A stretch of 64,000 bases of DNA, taken from positions 620,001-684,000 of the forward strand of contig NZ_NESL01000002.1 of assembly GCF_003063435.1 (NCBI RefSeq). The letters run 5' to 3'. The stretch is from Limnohabitans sp. 2KL-1 (GTDB lineage: Bacteria; Pseudomonadota; Gammaproteobacteria; Burkholderiales; Burkholderiaceae_C). The notes beneath the pieces are model-generated. The model was not told the origin of the DNA. It was given only the letters and a program-made list of their open reading frames with translations, and did not search any database. Shown here piece after piece: positions 9,075-18,393 of the stretch (position 1 is the first letter of the stretch; each line of letters begins with the position of its first letter). Made by a program: the position numbers and the translations under genes.

Positions 9075-9876
9075 GTCAGATTTGTCAGACCGTATCCGCC
9101 TCGGCGCATGTACTTTGGTATCGCAACGGCTAAAGACAACAGCACGGTGTTTGCCGCAGCTCTTATCCGCTGTGGTGTTTTCTTACGGCCTGACAGCACT
9201 GGCGCAAGTGTCAATGCAGCCGGCACCCGCTGCCGCATCAACTGCCAGCGCACCCACCACGACATCCGCCCAGTCCGAGACATCGGCAAGCTCAGAACCC
9301 ACCACTCCACCATTGGCTGGCAGCGCCAGCAGCATGGCACCACCTGCAGCCACCGTGTCCGACAGCTGGCCACAACTCAGCAAACGACAAAGACAAGCGC
9401 TGTCCCCCTTGTCTGCCCAATGGGACGAACTGACGCCCCAACAAAAACAGAAATGGTTGACCTTGGCCAAAACGTTTCTTCAACTGACCGACGAAGAACA
9501 AATGACCATGCACAGCCGGATGCGCGAATGGGCCGCGTTGAGTCCCAAGCAACGCAGTCAGGCACGCTTCAATTTCAACAGCACACAGTCTTTGCCCATC
9601 AATGACAAGCGTGCCCAATGGGAAGCCTACCAATCGCTGCCTGAACAGGACAAACTGAAACTGTCCTCCGGCCCCAAACCTCCGACCAAAAGCGCAGCCC
9701 GCAGCAACGTGGCACCGAGCAACCGCTTGGTCAGCCCCCCTGCACTGCCGGTGGACGCAGGCAAAGCCATTTCTCGCATAGCGCCTTCGCGGCCTGTCGA
9801 CCCCAAAACGCTTCTGCCACTGCGTCAAGTCTCCTCTCTCGCAGCAGACAAAACCCGAAGTCAACCCATGCGTTGA
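9067..9876 (+). CDS. DUF3106 domain protein, probably exported
   Basis: A 269-residue protein whose start overlaps DUF3619 by 8 bases. A hydrophobic N-terminal stretch (LPQLLSAVVFSYGLTALAQV) suggests export. An Ala/Ser/Thr-rich linker leads to the DUF3106 region with repeated helices of the type WDELTPQQKQKWLTLAK, MREWAALSPKQRSQARFNF and WEAYQSLPEQDKLKL. Such WxxLxPxQ repeats define the family; its function is unknown. In this operon it may be the periplasmic sensor or target of the sigma system, which is inference only. Confidence 0.75.
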   Translation: MNESDLSDRIRLGACTLVSQRLKTTARCLPQLLSAVVFSYGLTALAQVSMQPAPAAASTASAPTTTSAQSETSASSEPTTPPLAGSASSMAPPAATVSDSWPQLSKRQRQALSPLSAQWDELTPQQKQKWLTLAKTFLQLTDEEQMTMHSRMREWAALSPKQRSQARFNFNSTQSLPINDKRAQWEAYQSLPEQDKLKLSSGPKPPTKSAARSNVAPSNRLVSPPALPVDAGKAISRIAPSRPVDPKTLLPLRQVSSLAADKTRSQPMR

Positions 9877-9937
9877 GCCGGATTCATGACGCACCTCTCA
9901 AGACATTGACACCTACCCCCCGTTTTTTCTCCTACTC

Positions 9938-10471
9938 ATGACACAGCGCAAACCTGCGGCACAGATGTCGCCAACGCCCCCCGTGGCCGATGGTGCCATG
10001 CTTCAAACACCTTCACTGAAACGACGCATGGCGTGCTGGATGTACGAAGGCATGCTGCTTTTCGGGGTGGTCTTCATCTCCGGCTATTTGTTCAGCAGCT
10101 TGAGCCAAACACGCCACGCCATGGACCATCGGGCCGGGTTGCAAGCTTTTTTGTTTTTAACTCTGGCGATTTACTTCACCTGGTTCTGGCATCGGGGGCA
10201 AACCTTGGCCATGAAAACCTGGCACATTCGGGTCATTTCAGCCCAAGGACAGCCTGTGAGCCAAACCCGCGCGCTGCTGCGCTATGTTTTGAGCTGGCTC
10301 TGGTTTTTACCCCCCTTGCTGTTGACCTTGCCTTTTGGCCTGCCACCCAGCGAAGTCGGCCTTCTCACTTTAGGCTGGATCAGCATTTGGGCTTTGCTCA
10401 GCCGCTTCCAAGCCCAACGACAGTTCTGGCATGACATCTGGGCAGGCACCCGGCTCGTGTCGGCACGCTGA
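9938..10471 (+). CDS. RDD family membrane protein
   Basis: A 177-residue integral membrane protein with an RDD domain. The family name residues appear as a basic KRRMACW at the start of the first helix, then YLFSSL, an aromatic FLTLAIYFTWFWHRGQTLAMKTW helix pair and a C-terminal FWHDIWAGTRLV motif. Three to four hydrophobic segments are visible. RDD proteins are widespread and mostly uncharacterised; some have been linked to ion exchange. It is the fourth gene after the ECF sigma factor, 61 bases from DUF3106. Confidence 0.8.
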   Translation: MTQRKPAAQMSPTPPVADGAMLQTPSLKRRMACWMYEGMLLFGVVFISGYLFSSLSQTRHAMDHRAGLQAFLFLTLAIYFTWFWHRGQTLAMKTWHIRVISAQGQPVSQTRALLRYVLSWLWFLPPLLLTLPFGLPPSEVGLLTLGWISIWALLSRFQAQRQFWHDIWAGTRLVSAR

Positions 10472-10494
10472 ATCACACCTTTGCAAACCCGCCC

Positions 10495-11103
10495 ATGAAC
10501 GCAAGCAAGCTCGTGACCTCTGCGCCAGCCTTTTCAATTTGTGTCTACTGCGGCTCCAAACCCGGCAACAAGCCTGAGTTTGCGCAAATTGCGGTGCAAG
10601 TGGGCACCTGGATCGGCACGCATGGAGGTCAATTGGTCTACGGCGGCGGGCGCAACGGTCTGATGGGCCTGGTGGCCGAAGCCACGATGGCGGCTGGCGG
10701 CACCGTGGTCGGCATCATCCCGACCGCCTTGGTCGAAAAGGAATGGGCACACCACGGTTGCACCGAGCTGCATGTGGTGGACACCATGCACGAACGAAAA
10801 CGCCTGATGGCCGACAAGGCCGATGCGTTTTTGGCCCTGCCCGGCGGCATTGGCACTTTTGAAGAACTGTTTGAGGTCTGGACCTGGCGTCAGCTGGGCT
10901 ACCACGACAAACCTGTAGGCATTTTGAACAGCCTGGGCTATTACGACGGCCTGATGGGCTTCATTGGCCAGGTGGTGCAAGACGGCTTCATGGCCGATTG
11001 GCAAACCGAACTGGTGACTCTGGGCACCGAGCCCGAAGCGTTGTTACAAGCATTGGTGCAAAAGGCCGGCTTTTCTCCCCGCGCCAAAGTCGAACTGCTC
11101 TGA
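10495..11103 (+). CDS. LOG family protein (nucleoside 5'-monophosphate phosphoribohydrolase)
   Basis: A 202-residue Rossmann-fold protein of the LOG/TIGR00730 family. Both signature motifs are present: YGGGRNGLMG and PGGIGTFEELFEVWTW (the PGGxGTxxE box that holds the catalytic Glu). Family members release the base from nucleoside monophosphates, including cytokinin ribosides. The first residues FSICVYCGSKPGNKPEF are also typical. It follows the RDD gene by 23 bases, so it may be co-transcribed, though a functional link is not evident. It converges on glnB. Confidence 0.88.
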   Translation: MNASKLVTSAPAFSICVYCGSKPGNKPEFAQIAVQVGTWIGTHGGQLVYGGGRNGLMGLVAEATMAAGGTVVGIIPTALVEKEWAHHGCTELHVVDTMHERKRLMADKADAFLALPGGIGTFEELFEVWTWRQLGYHDKPVGILNSLGYYDGLMGFIGQVVQDGFMADWQTELVTLGTEPEALLQALVQKAGFSPRAKVELL

Positions 11104-11196
11104 TCGACTGTGTGGGGGTGTGGCGGGTGCCGCACAAGCCCATGCCTCACATATTTGGTGCTGGCCCGCTTGTGGGGGCCACGCACACCACCCCAA

Positions 11197-11547
<351 letters not shown>

Positions 11548-11570
11548 TCAAAGATGTTCAAAACGCGCCA

Positions 11571-13244
11571 TCAGGCGCGAAACTTGTTGGTCATAGGATA
11601 ACGCCAATCCTTGCCAAAACTGCGGTGCGTCACACGAATGCCCACCGTAGCCTGGCGGCGTTTGTACTCATTGAGCTTGATGAGACGGGTGACTTTCTCC
11701 ACATCGGCCCGCTCAAAGCCGTCGGCAATCAGCGCCTCAACGCCCTCGTCGTTTTCCATGTAGCGCTGGATGATCGCGTCGAGCACCTCGTACGCAGGCA
11801 GGCTGTCCTGGTCTTTCTGGTCCGGGCGCAGTTCGGCACTGGGCGGGCGGGTGATGATGCGCTCGGGGATTGGCTGGCTGCCCGTGCCATACGGATCGTT
11901 CAGGTTGCGCCAGCGGGCCAGGTCAAACACGCGCGTTTTGACCACGTCCTTGATGACCGCAAAACCGCCCGCCATGTCGCCATACAGCGTGCAGTAGCCC
12001 GTTGCCATTTCGCTCTTGTTGCCCGTGGTCAGCACAATCGCCCCGGTCTTGTTGGACAAAGCCATGAGCAGCGTGCCGCGAATGCGGGCCTGGATGTTCT
12101 CTTCGGTCGTGTCTTCTTTCAGCCCTTCAAACTGGGCCGACAGGGCCTGCTTGAAACCATCGAACAGCGGCGCAATCGAAATTTCGTCGTAGCGCACGTT
12201 CAGGCGCTTGACCATGTCACGCGAATCGATCCAGCTGATGTCCGCCGTGTAAGGCGAAGGCATCATCACTGCGTGGATTTTGTCGGCACCAATCGCGTCC
12301 ACCGCGATCGCCAGCACCAGCGCCGAATCGATGCCGCCCGACAGGCCCAAAATCGCGCCTTTGAACCCGTTTTTGCCCAGATAGTCGCGCACGCCCAGCA
12401 CCAGCGCGTCCCACAGCTCGGCATCGGGCGTGGCCAAAGGCACCAGGGCATCGGCCCCGGCGGTCAAATCCACACCCTGCGGGCTGCGCTCGGCTCGCAC
12501 CGCCAAGTCGGCCTCTCGAAAGCCTTCGGCCCGCGCCACCACCTGGCCTTGGGCATTCAGCGCAAACGAGCGCCCTTCAAAAATCACCTCGTCCTGGCCA
12601 CCCACCAAATGCGCATAAATCAAAGGCAAACCGCAATCGGCCACCCGCTCACGCATGCGCTGTTCGCGCTCGGCACCCTTGCCCGCATGGAAAGGCGAGG
12701 CGTTCAGCACCGCCAGCACCTGGGCACCTGCGTCACGGGCCAGGCGGGCAGGCTCGTCAAACCAAGCGTCTTCGCAAATCAGCAGGCCCACTTTGACACC
12801 ATCGACCTCGAACACCCCTACGCCTTGGCCGGGCGTGAAGTAACGGCGCTCGTCAAACACCTGGTAGTTGGGCAACTCACGTTTGTCGTAGTGCGCGACC
12901 ACCAGGCCCTCGCACAACACCGATGCGCGGTTGTGGCGGCGCGTCACCGCCACGCTGCGGGTGCGCACGCCACCGCCTTCGGGGTGACCCACCACCACAT
13001 GCAAGCCTTTTAACCCGGCCAGTTCGCGGGCCACCGTTTTCAAGGCATCATCGCAGGCGTCAATGAAGGCCGGGCGCAGCAGTAAATCTTCTGCCGCGTA
13101 ACCGCAAATCGACAACTCGGGCGTGACCAAGAGGCGTGCGCCTTGGGCATAGGCCGCTTGGGCGGCGTCGATGATTTTTCGGGCATTGCCCGGCATGTCT
13201 CCGACGACAAAGTTGAGCTGGGCCACACGAATTTGGAGAGTCAT
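11571..13244 (-). CDS. nadE: Glutamine-dependent NAD+ synthetase
   Basis: Last step of NAD synthesis: amidates nicotinic acid adenine dinucleotide using ammonia released from glutamine. The 557 residues comprise an N-terminal nitrilase-type glutaminase (ELSICGYAAEDLLL with the Glu, a Lys in the DKRELPNYQVFDERRYF region, and the nucleophile Cys in VGLLICEDAWF) and a C-terminal synthetase with the PP-loop LGLSGGIDSALVLAIA, then TGNKSEMATGYCTLYGDMAGGF. All parts appear intact. It is read divergently from the GNAT gene, with only four bases between the two start codons. Confidence 0.95.
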   Translation of the reverse strand: MTLQIRVAQLNFVVGDMPGNARKIIDAAQAAYAQGARLLVTPELSICGYAAEDLLLRPAFIDACDDALKTVARELAGLKGLHVVVGHPEGGGVRTRSVAVTRRHNRASVLCEGLVVAHYDKRELPNYQVFDERRYFTPGQGVGVFEVDGVKVGLLICEDAWFDEPARLARDAGAQVLAVLNASPFHAGKGAEREQRMRERVADCGLPLIYAHLVGGQDEVIFEGRSFALNAQGQVVARAEGFREADLAVRAERSPQGVDLTAGADALVPLATPDAELWDALVLGVRDYLGKNGFKGAILGLSGGIDSALVLAIAVDAIGADKIHAVMMPSPYTADISWIDSRDMVKRLNVRYDEISIAPLFDGFKQALSAQFEGLKEDTTEENIQARIRGTLLMALSNKTGAIVLTTGNKSEMATGYCTLYGDMAGGFAVIKDVVKTRVFDLARWRNLNDPYGTGSQPIPERIITRPPSAELRPDQKDQDSLPAYEVLDAIIQRYMENDEGVEALIADGFERADVEKVTRLIKLNEYKRRQATVGIRVTHRSFGKDWRYPMTNKFRA

Positions 13245-13248
13245 ACAG

Positions 13249-14436
13249 GTGCTGGAAAATGTGAGCTTGAATTATGTCACCCGGGTGCTGGATGACTTGG
13301 GCGGCATCGAGCCCCGCGTCTGGGACGACTTGCTCGCGAAGCAAGACGCACCAAGCCCCTTCATGCAGCATGCCTATTTGTCGGCCATGCAGACCAGCCA
13401 ATCGGCCACGCCCGAGACCGGATGGACCTTACAAGTGATCAGCCTGTGGCGCGACACCCCCGCGGGACAGGTTCTGGCCGCCGCCTGCCCGCTCTACCTC
13501 AAGACCCATTCACGCGGCGAATACGTGTTTGACCATGCCTGGGCCGACGCCTACCAGCGCCACGGCCTGGACTATTACCCCAAAGCCCTGGTCGCTTCAC
13601 CGTTCACGCCCGTGCCCGGCAGCCGCCTGCTGGCCGAATCTGACGACGCCCGCCAGGCCCTGCTGGCCGCCTTGCTGGACATTTGCCAAACCAACAACAT
13701 CCCCTCGCTGCACATCCTGTTTGGCAGCCCGCAAGACCTGCAAGCCTGCGAACAAGCCGGCCTGCTGCAACGTGACCAGGTGCAGTTTCATTGGCAAAAC
13801 CAAGGCTGGCGCGACTTCGATGACTTTTTGGCCAGCCTGACGCAAGAAAAACGCAAAAAAATCCGGCAAGAACGCCGCAAAGTGCAAGAGGCAGGCGTCA
13901 CGTTTCGCGCCGTGCGCGGCACCGACATGACCGACGGCGACTGGGCCCTGCTGCTGCGCTGCTACCAGCAAACCTATTGGGAACACGGCAATGCGCCCTA
14001 TTTGACACCGGCGTTTTTTGAGTCCATGCGCACCGACATGGCTCAAAACTGGCTGCTGTTTGTGGCCGAACACAAGGCGCAGCCCATTGGCATCAGCCTG
14101 ATCGGCCTGCACCTGGACGCCCAGGGCCAGCCCGAAGTGGCTTATGGCCGCTACTGGGGAGCCCTTGCCCGGGTGGACTGCCTACACTTTGAAGCCTGCT
14201 ATTACCAGCCCATTGAATGGTGCATCGCCAACGGCGTGAAGCGTTTTGAGGGCGGCGCACAAGGCGAACACAAAATGGCCCGAGCCCTGCTGCCCACCCC
14301 CACGCACAGCGCCCACTGGCTGGCGCACCCGGCGTTTTCAGAGGCGGTGGCACGCTTTCTGGAGCGGGAAAAAGCGGGGGTCGAGAACTATTTGGAAGCG
14401 CTGCACCAGCACTCGCCTTTGAAAAGGCCGCAGTAA
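13249..14436 (+). CDS. GNAT/FemAB-like acyltransferase (DUF482 family)
   Basis: A protein of about 395 residues resembling the DUF482 group annotated as peptidoglycan biosynthesis/recognition proteins within the GNAT-FemAB fold. Recognisable stretches are SPFMQHAYLSAM, EYVFDHAWADAY, the RKKIRQERRKVQE basic helix, and FEGGAQGEHKMARALLPT near the end. A frame opens from 13171 inside divergent nadE; the GTG at 13249 follows GGAGAG at 8 bases and is preferred. The substrate is unknown. Confidence 0.75.
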   Translation: MLENVSLNYVTRVLDDLGGIEPRVWDDLLAKQDAPSPFMQHAYLSAMQTSQSATPETGWTLQVISLWRDTPAGQVLAAACPLYLKTHSRGEYVFDHAWADAYQRHGLDYYPKALVASPFTPVPGSRLLAESDDARQALLAALLDICQTNNIPSLHILFGSPQDLQACEQAGLLQRDQVQFHWQNQGWRDFDDFLASLTQEKRKKIRQERRKVQEAGVTFRAVRGTDMTDGDWALLLRCYQQTYWEHGNAPYLTPAFFESMRTDMAQNWLLFVAEHKAQPIGISLIGLHLDAQGQPEVAYGRYWGALARVDCLHFEACYYQPIEWCIANGVKRFEGGAQGEHKMARALLPTPTHSAHWLAHPAFSEAVARFLEREKAGVENYLEALHQHSPLKRPQ

Positions 14437-14486
14437 AAATCCATGAAAAAAGCCTGCTCGGCGCAAACCGGGCAGGCGTTCAGTCG

Positions 14487-14517
14487 TGCCAATGGCCTCA
14501 CACTGAGGCCATTGGCA
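14487..14517. terminator. Strong hairpin between convergent genes
   Basis: A perfect 14-bp stem, TGCCAATGGCCTCA/TGAGGCCATTGGCA, with a 3-base loop. It sits between the end of the GNAT gene and the end of ppa. There is no T run, so it may act as a bidirectional terminator or an mRNA end-stabilising structure. Confidence 0.65.
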
Positions 14518-14525
14518 CTGGCCGA

Positions 14526-15056
14526 TCAGGCCTTTTGGTAATTGGCGATGCCGTCCATCAGTTCCTTGGCGGCCGACTCGACGCCTTCCCAGCCCTTGAC
14601 CTTGACCCACTTGCCTTTTTCCAGGTCTTTGTAGTGCTCAAAGAAGTGGGCGATCTGCTTGAGTTGCAATTCGTGCACATCGGCCAGTGCCTTGATGTTG
14701 GCGTAAATGGGCAGGATTTTTTCGGTGGGCACGGCCAAGATCTTGCCGTCCATGCCGCCTTCGTCTTCCATCAGCAAAATGCCAATGGCGCGGCACGACA
14801 CCACCACGCCTGGGGGCAGTGGGAAAGGTGTCATGACCAGCACATCGACCGGGTCGCCATCACCAGCAATGGTTTGGGGCACATAGCCGTAGTTGGTGGG
14901 GTAGTGCATGGCGGTGCCCATGAAACGGTCCACGAACAACGCGCCGGACTCTTTGTCGACTTCGTACTTCACAGGATCGGAGTTCATCGGGATCTCGATG
15001 ATCACGTTGAACGCTTCGGGAACTTTGCTGCCGGGGGTGACTTTGTTCAGGGACAT
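14526..15056 (-). CDS. ppa: Inorganic pyrophosphatase
   Basis: Soluble family I pyrophosphatase, 176 residues, which drives biosynthetic reactions by hydrolysing pyrophosphate. The signature GDGDPVDVLVM (metal-binding Asp residues) is present, as are MHYPTNYGYVPQT and the C-terminal VKVKGWEGVESA. The start is supported by alignment with the family N terminus (NVIIEIPMNSDPVKYEVDK). Confidence 0.96.
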   Translation of the reverse strand: MSLNKVTPGSKVPEAFNVIIEIPMNSDPVKYEVDKESGALFVDRFMGTAMHYPTNYGYVPQTIAGDGDPVDVLVMTPFPLPPGVVVSCRAIGILLMEDEGGMDGKILAVPTEKILPIYANIKALADVHELQLKQIAHFFEHYKDLEKGKWVKVKGWEGVESAAKELMDGIANYQKA

Positions 15057-15210
15057 GGTGTCTCGTTGGAAAAGTTGAAAGAAATGTCAATCGCTAGGGA
15101 TTAACCCCGATTTTACTTTCACAGGCCTTGCGCCCCGGTTCCCCTACTGGGCACGCGCTTGCCGGCTACGCCCCAAACGAACTTCGACCAGTCGGGCACA
15201 ATCGCCCCCT

Positions 15211-16353
15211 ATGTCTGAACGCGTCATTGAGCTGGTTGACCAGCGCCACCCCAGCCTGCCCTTGCCCACCCTGCCTGCTGGCCACGACCTGAGCGCCCTG
15301 CCCCTCGATGGCCTGCGCCGACCGCTGACCGATTTGCGCATCAGCGTGACGGACCGCTGCAACTTCAGGTGCAGCTATTGCATGCCCAAAGAAGTCTTTG
15401 ACAAGGACTACGCCTACCTGCCGCACAGCCACCTGCTGAGCTTTGAGGAAATCACCCGCATCGCCAGCGTGTTTGTGGGCCGGGGCGTGCGCAAGATCCG
15501 CCTCACGGGTGGTGAGCCCCTGCTGCGCAAGAACATCGAGATCCTGATCGAACAGCTGGCCGCGCTGCGCACGCCCGATGGCCAGCCGCTCGATTTGACA
15601 CTGACCACCAACGGCTCGCTGCTGGCGCGCAAGGCCCAAAGCCTGAAAGACGCCGGTCTGCAACGCGTCACCGTCAGTCTGGACGGGCTGGATGACGCGG
15701 TTTTCCGCCGCATGAACGACGTGGACTTTCCTGTGGCCGATGTGCTGGCCGGCATCGAAGCCGCCCGGGAAGCCGGTCTGGGACCCATCAAGGTCAACAT
15801 GGTCGTCAAGCGCGGCACCAACGACCATGAAATCCTGCCCATGGCCCGTCATTTCCGGGGCACGGGCATCGTGCTGCGCTTCATCGAATACATGGACGTG
15901 GGTGCGACCAATGGCTGGTGCATGGACGAAGTGCTGCCCAGCGCCGACGTGATCCGCCGCCTGCAAACCGAGCTGCCGCTGGTGCAGCTCGACCCCGCAG
16001 CCCCTGGCGAAACCGCCGAGCGCTGGGGCTACGCCAATGCCCAGGGCGAATTCGACCCGGCATTGGGCGAAGTCGGCGTCATCAGCAGCGTCACCCAAGC
16101 CTTTTGCGGCGACTGCAACCGCGCCCGCCTGTCCACCGAAGGCCGCCTGTACCTGTGCCTGTTTGCCAGCCAAGGCTACGACCTGCGCCAACTGCTGCGC
16201 GACCCAGCCAAAACGGACGCGCAACTGGCCGGCACCGTGGACGCCATCTGGCGCGGGCGCACCGACCAATACTCGCGCCTTCGCAGCTTGCGCGGCCCCG
16301 ACACCGCCAGCGGCCCCGGCCGCCGTGTCGAAATGAGCTACATCGGAGGCTGA
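15211..16353 (+). CDS. moaA: GTP 3',8-cyclase (molybdenum cofactor synthesis)
   Basis: Radical SAM enzyme of the first step of molybdopterin synthesis, converting GTP to 3',8-cyclo-7,8-dihydro-GTP. The N-terminal cluster Cys50, Cys54, Cys57 (CNFRCSYC) binds SAM; the C-terminal cluster cysteines appear in [21 protein letters not shown]. The protein ends in the required Gly-Gly (MSYIGG). The 380 residues include an N-terminal extension of about 35 residues. First gene of moaA-mobA-moeA, all on one strand with short gaps. Confidence 0.96.
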   Translation: MSERVIELVDQRHPSLPLPTLPAGHDLSALPLDGLRRPLTDLRISVTDRCNFRCSYCMPKEVFDKDYAYLPHSHLLSFEEITRIASVFVGRGVRKIRLTGGEPLLRKNIEILIEQLAALRTPDGQPLDLTLTTNGSLLARKAQSLKDAGLQRVTVSLDGLDDAVFRRMNDVDFPVADVLAGIEAAREAGLGPIKVNMVVKRGTNDHEILPMARHFRGTGIVLRFIEYMDVGATNGWCMDEVLPSADVIRRLQTELPLVQLDPAAPGETAERWGYANAQGEFDPALGEVGVISSVTQAFCGDCNRARLSTEGRLYLCLFASQGYDLRQLLRDPAKTDAQLAGTVDAIWRGRTDQYSRLRSLRGPDTASGPGRRVEMSYIGG

Positions 16354-16358
16354 AGCAG

Positions 16359-16982
16359 ATGAACCACACAGCCCCCGCCATCACCGGCTTGATCCTCTCG
16401 GGCGGTCGTGGCTCGCGCATGGGCGGCACCGACAAAGGCCTGCAAAATTTTCGCGGCCTGCCGCTGGCCCTGAACACCTTGATGCGCCTGCAACTGCAAA
16501 GCCTGCCGCTGCAAGAAGTGCTCATCAACGCCAACCGCAACCTGTCGGCTTACGAATCGCTGGGCGTGCCCGTCTGGCCCGACAGCATCGACGGCTTTGC
16601 CGGGCCGCTGGCGGGCTTCCTGACCGGGCTGGAGCACTGCGAAACCCCGCTCTTGCTCACCGTGCCCTGCGACTCGCCGCTGTTTCCGCTCGACCTGGTG
16701 GAGCGTCTGTACCAAGCCCTTCATGATCAAGACGCCGACCTGGCCATGGCCGCTGCCCCCGAGGCCGATGGTGCGGTGCGTCCACAGCCGGTGTTTTGCC
16801 TGCTGAAAACCGAACTGATCGAAAGTCTGGTCAAGTTCACCCAAAGCGGTGGCCGCAAGATCGACGCCTGGACCAGCCTGCACCGCTGCGCCATCGTGCC
16901 CTTTGACCAAAGCGGCGACAACGCCCACGCCTTTGCGAACGCCAACACGCTGGCCGAACTGCAACAACTCGAATCCATTTGA
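16359..16982 (+). CDS. mobA: Molybdenum cofactor guanylyltransferase
   Basis: Transfers GMP to molybdopterin to form the MGD cofactor used by DMSO-reductase-family enzymes. The nucleotide-binding [18 protein letters not shown] is near the N terminus and the PCDSPLFP motif follows in mid-protein. The frame is open far upstream inside moaA, so the ATG at 16359, six bases after the moaA stop, is chosen; it gives 207 residues, the usual size. Confidence 0.93.
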   Translation: MNHTAPAITGLILSGGRGSRMGGTDKGLQNFRGLPLALNTLMRLQLQSLPLQEVLINANRNLSAYESLGVPVWPDSIDGFAGPLAGFLTGLEHCETPLLLTVPCDSPLFPLDLVERLYQALHDQDADLAMAAAPEADGAVRPQPVFCLLKTELIESLVKFTQSGGRKIDAWTSLHRCAIVPFDQSGDNAHAFANANTLAELQQLESI

Positions 16983-17016
16983 ACCGCGCTGCACGGCACC
17001 GCCGTGCCCACTTGCC

Positions 17017-18306
17017 ATGACCACCCCAGCCCTGTCCCTTGATCAGATCGCAGAGCGCCTGCAAGGCTATGACCCGCAGGCCTTGTCGGCCAGCCAGGTC
17101 AACGCATTTTTGGCCCAACTGGTGCAGCCCGTGCGCGAACACGAAACCGTGCCGCTGATGCAGGCGCACGGCCGCATCCTGGCGCAAGACGTGGTCTCGC
17201 CCATCAGCGTGCCGCCGCACGACAACTCGGCCATGGATGGCTATGCCCTGCGTGGTTCAGAACTGCAGCCCGCACAAGCCAGCCACTTCAAGGTGGTAGG
17301 TACCGCGCTGGCCGGGGCCGCCTGGCAAGGCTCGGTGGGTGCCGGTGAATGCGTTCGCATCATGACCGGGGCCATCATGCCCGCCGGACTGGACACCGTG
17401 GCCCCACAAGAGTTGGTGAAAATCGAGGGGGATACGGTGCTGGTTCCACCGGGACTGTTGCAACCGGGCGACAACCGCCGTCTGCTGGGCGAAGACCTGA
17501 TGGCCGAAAGCCCCGCCTTGCGCGCCGGAACACGACTGAAGCCCGCCGCGTGCGGCCTGCTGGCCAGCCTGGGGCTGCCCACCGCCACGGTCTGGCGCAG
17601 GCCCAAGGTGGCCTATTTTTCAACCGGCGACGAAATCCTGAGCCTGGGCGAAGCGCCCCGCGAAGGCGCGGTGTATGACAGCAACCGCTACACCGTGGCG
17701 GGCATGGTGCAGGCCCTGGGCTGCGAGCTGATCGACATGGGCGTGGTGCGCGACAACCCGGCCGCGCTGGAACAAGCCTTCATGGATGCAGCGGCCCAAG
17801 CCGACGCCGTCATCACCAGCGGCGGCGTGAGCGTGGGCGAAGCCGACCACACCAAGGCCATGATGAAAAAATTGGGCGACGTGGCCTTTTGGCGCATCGC
17901 CATGCGCCCCGGCAGGCCCATGGCGGTGGGTCGCATCACCCAGGGCGAGCGCTCGGCCGTGCTGTTTGGCCTGCCGGGCAACCCGGTCGCGGTCATGGTG
18001 ACCTTTGCCGCCTTTGTGCGCCCCGCTCTGCAGCAACTCATGGGCTGGCAAGCGCCAGCGCAGCCCTTGCTCAAGGCCAAAAGCCTGGAGGCCCTGCGCA
18101 AGAAACCCGGCCGCACCGAATACCAGCGCGGCATCGTCCGCACCAACGTGGCTGGCGAATTGGTGGTCAGCACCACCGGAAACCAGGGTTCGGGCGTGCT
18201 CAGCTCCATGGTGCAGGCCAACGGCCTGATCGTGCTGGGCCACAACCAGGGCCATGTGGCCACAGGCGACGAGGTTGAGGTGATGATGTTTGAGGGTCAT
18301 CTGTAA
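17017..18306 (+). CDS. moeA: Molybdopterin molybdenumtransferase
   Basis: Inserts molybdate into adenylylated molybdopterin. The 429-residue protein shows the MoeA landmarks: PPHDNSAMDGYALRG, the GAIMPAGLDTVAPQE loop, the MoCF domain with STGDEILSLGE, YDSNRYTVAGM and TSGGVSVGEADHTK, and LPGNPVAVMVTF before the C-terminal beta barrel. The frame is open upstream into mobA; ATG 17017 gives the family N terminus and begins 34 bases after mobA. It completes a compact Mo-cofactor operon and is followed by a strong terminator. Confidence 0.95.
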   Translation: MTTPALSLDQIAERLQGYDPQALSASQVNAFLAQLVQPVREHETVPLMQAHGRILAQDVVSPISVPPHDNSAMDGYALRGSELQPAQASHFKVVGTALAGAAWQGSVGAGECVRIMTGAIMPAGLDTVAPQELVKIEGDTVLVPPGLLQPGDNRRLLGEDLMAESPALRAGTRLKPAACGLLASLGLPTATVWRRPKVAYFSTGDEILSLGEAPREGAVYDSNRYTVAGMVQALGCELIDMGVVRDNPAALEQAFMDAAAQADAVITSGGVSVGEADHTKAMMKKLGDVAFWRIAMRPGRPMAVGRITQGERSAVLFGLPGNPVAVMVTFAAFVRPALQQLMGWQAPAQPLLKAKSLEALRKKPGRTEYQRGIVRTNVAGELVVSTTGNQGSGVLSSMVQANGLIVLGHNQGHVATGDEVEVMMFEGHL

Positions 18307-18322
18307 AAGCGCACCACCCGAT

Positions 18323-18365
18323 CGGACATGAAAAAAGCGGCAAAAGCCGCTTTTTTTCATGTCCG
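18323..18365. terminator. Bidirectional intrinsic terminator after moeA and the RND pump
   Basis: Long hairpin: a 19-base left arm (18323-18341) ending AAAAAAGCGGC pairs with a 20-base right arm starting GCCGCTTTTTTT (one extra T), around a 4-base AAAA loop. The inner part is a classical A/T-flanked GC stem on both strands, suited to terminate both converging operons. Confidence 0.85.
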
Positions 18366-18393
18366 GGTTGTGGGCTCCCCCCACAGAACGGAC

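Noticed and set aside
11104-11196. GC-rich gap between the LOG gene and glnB as a terminator
   Set aside because: No convincing stem of more than 6 bp and no T run; left unannotated.
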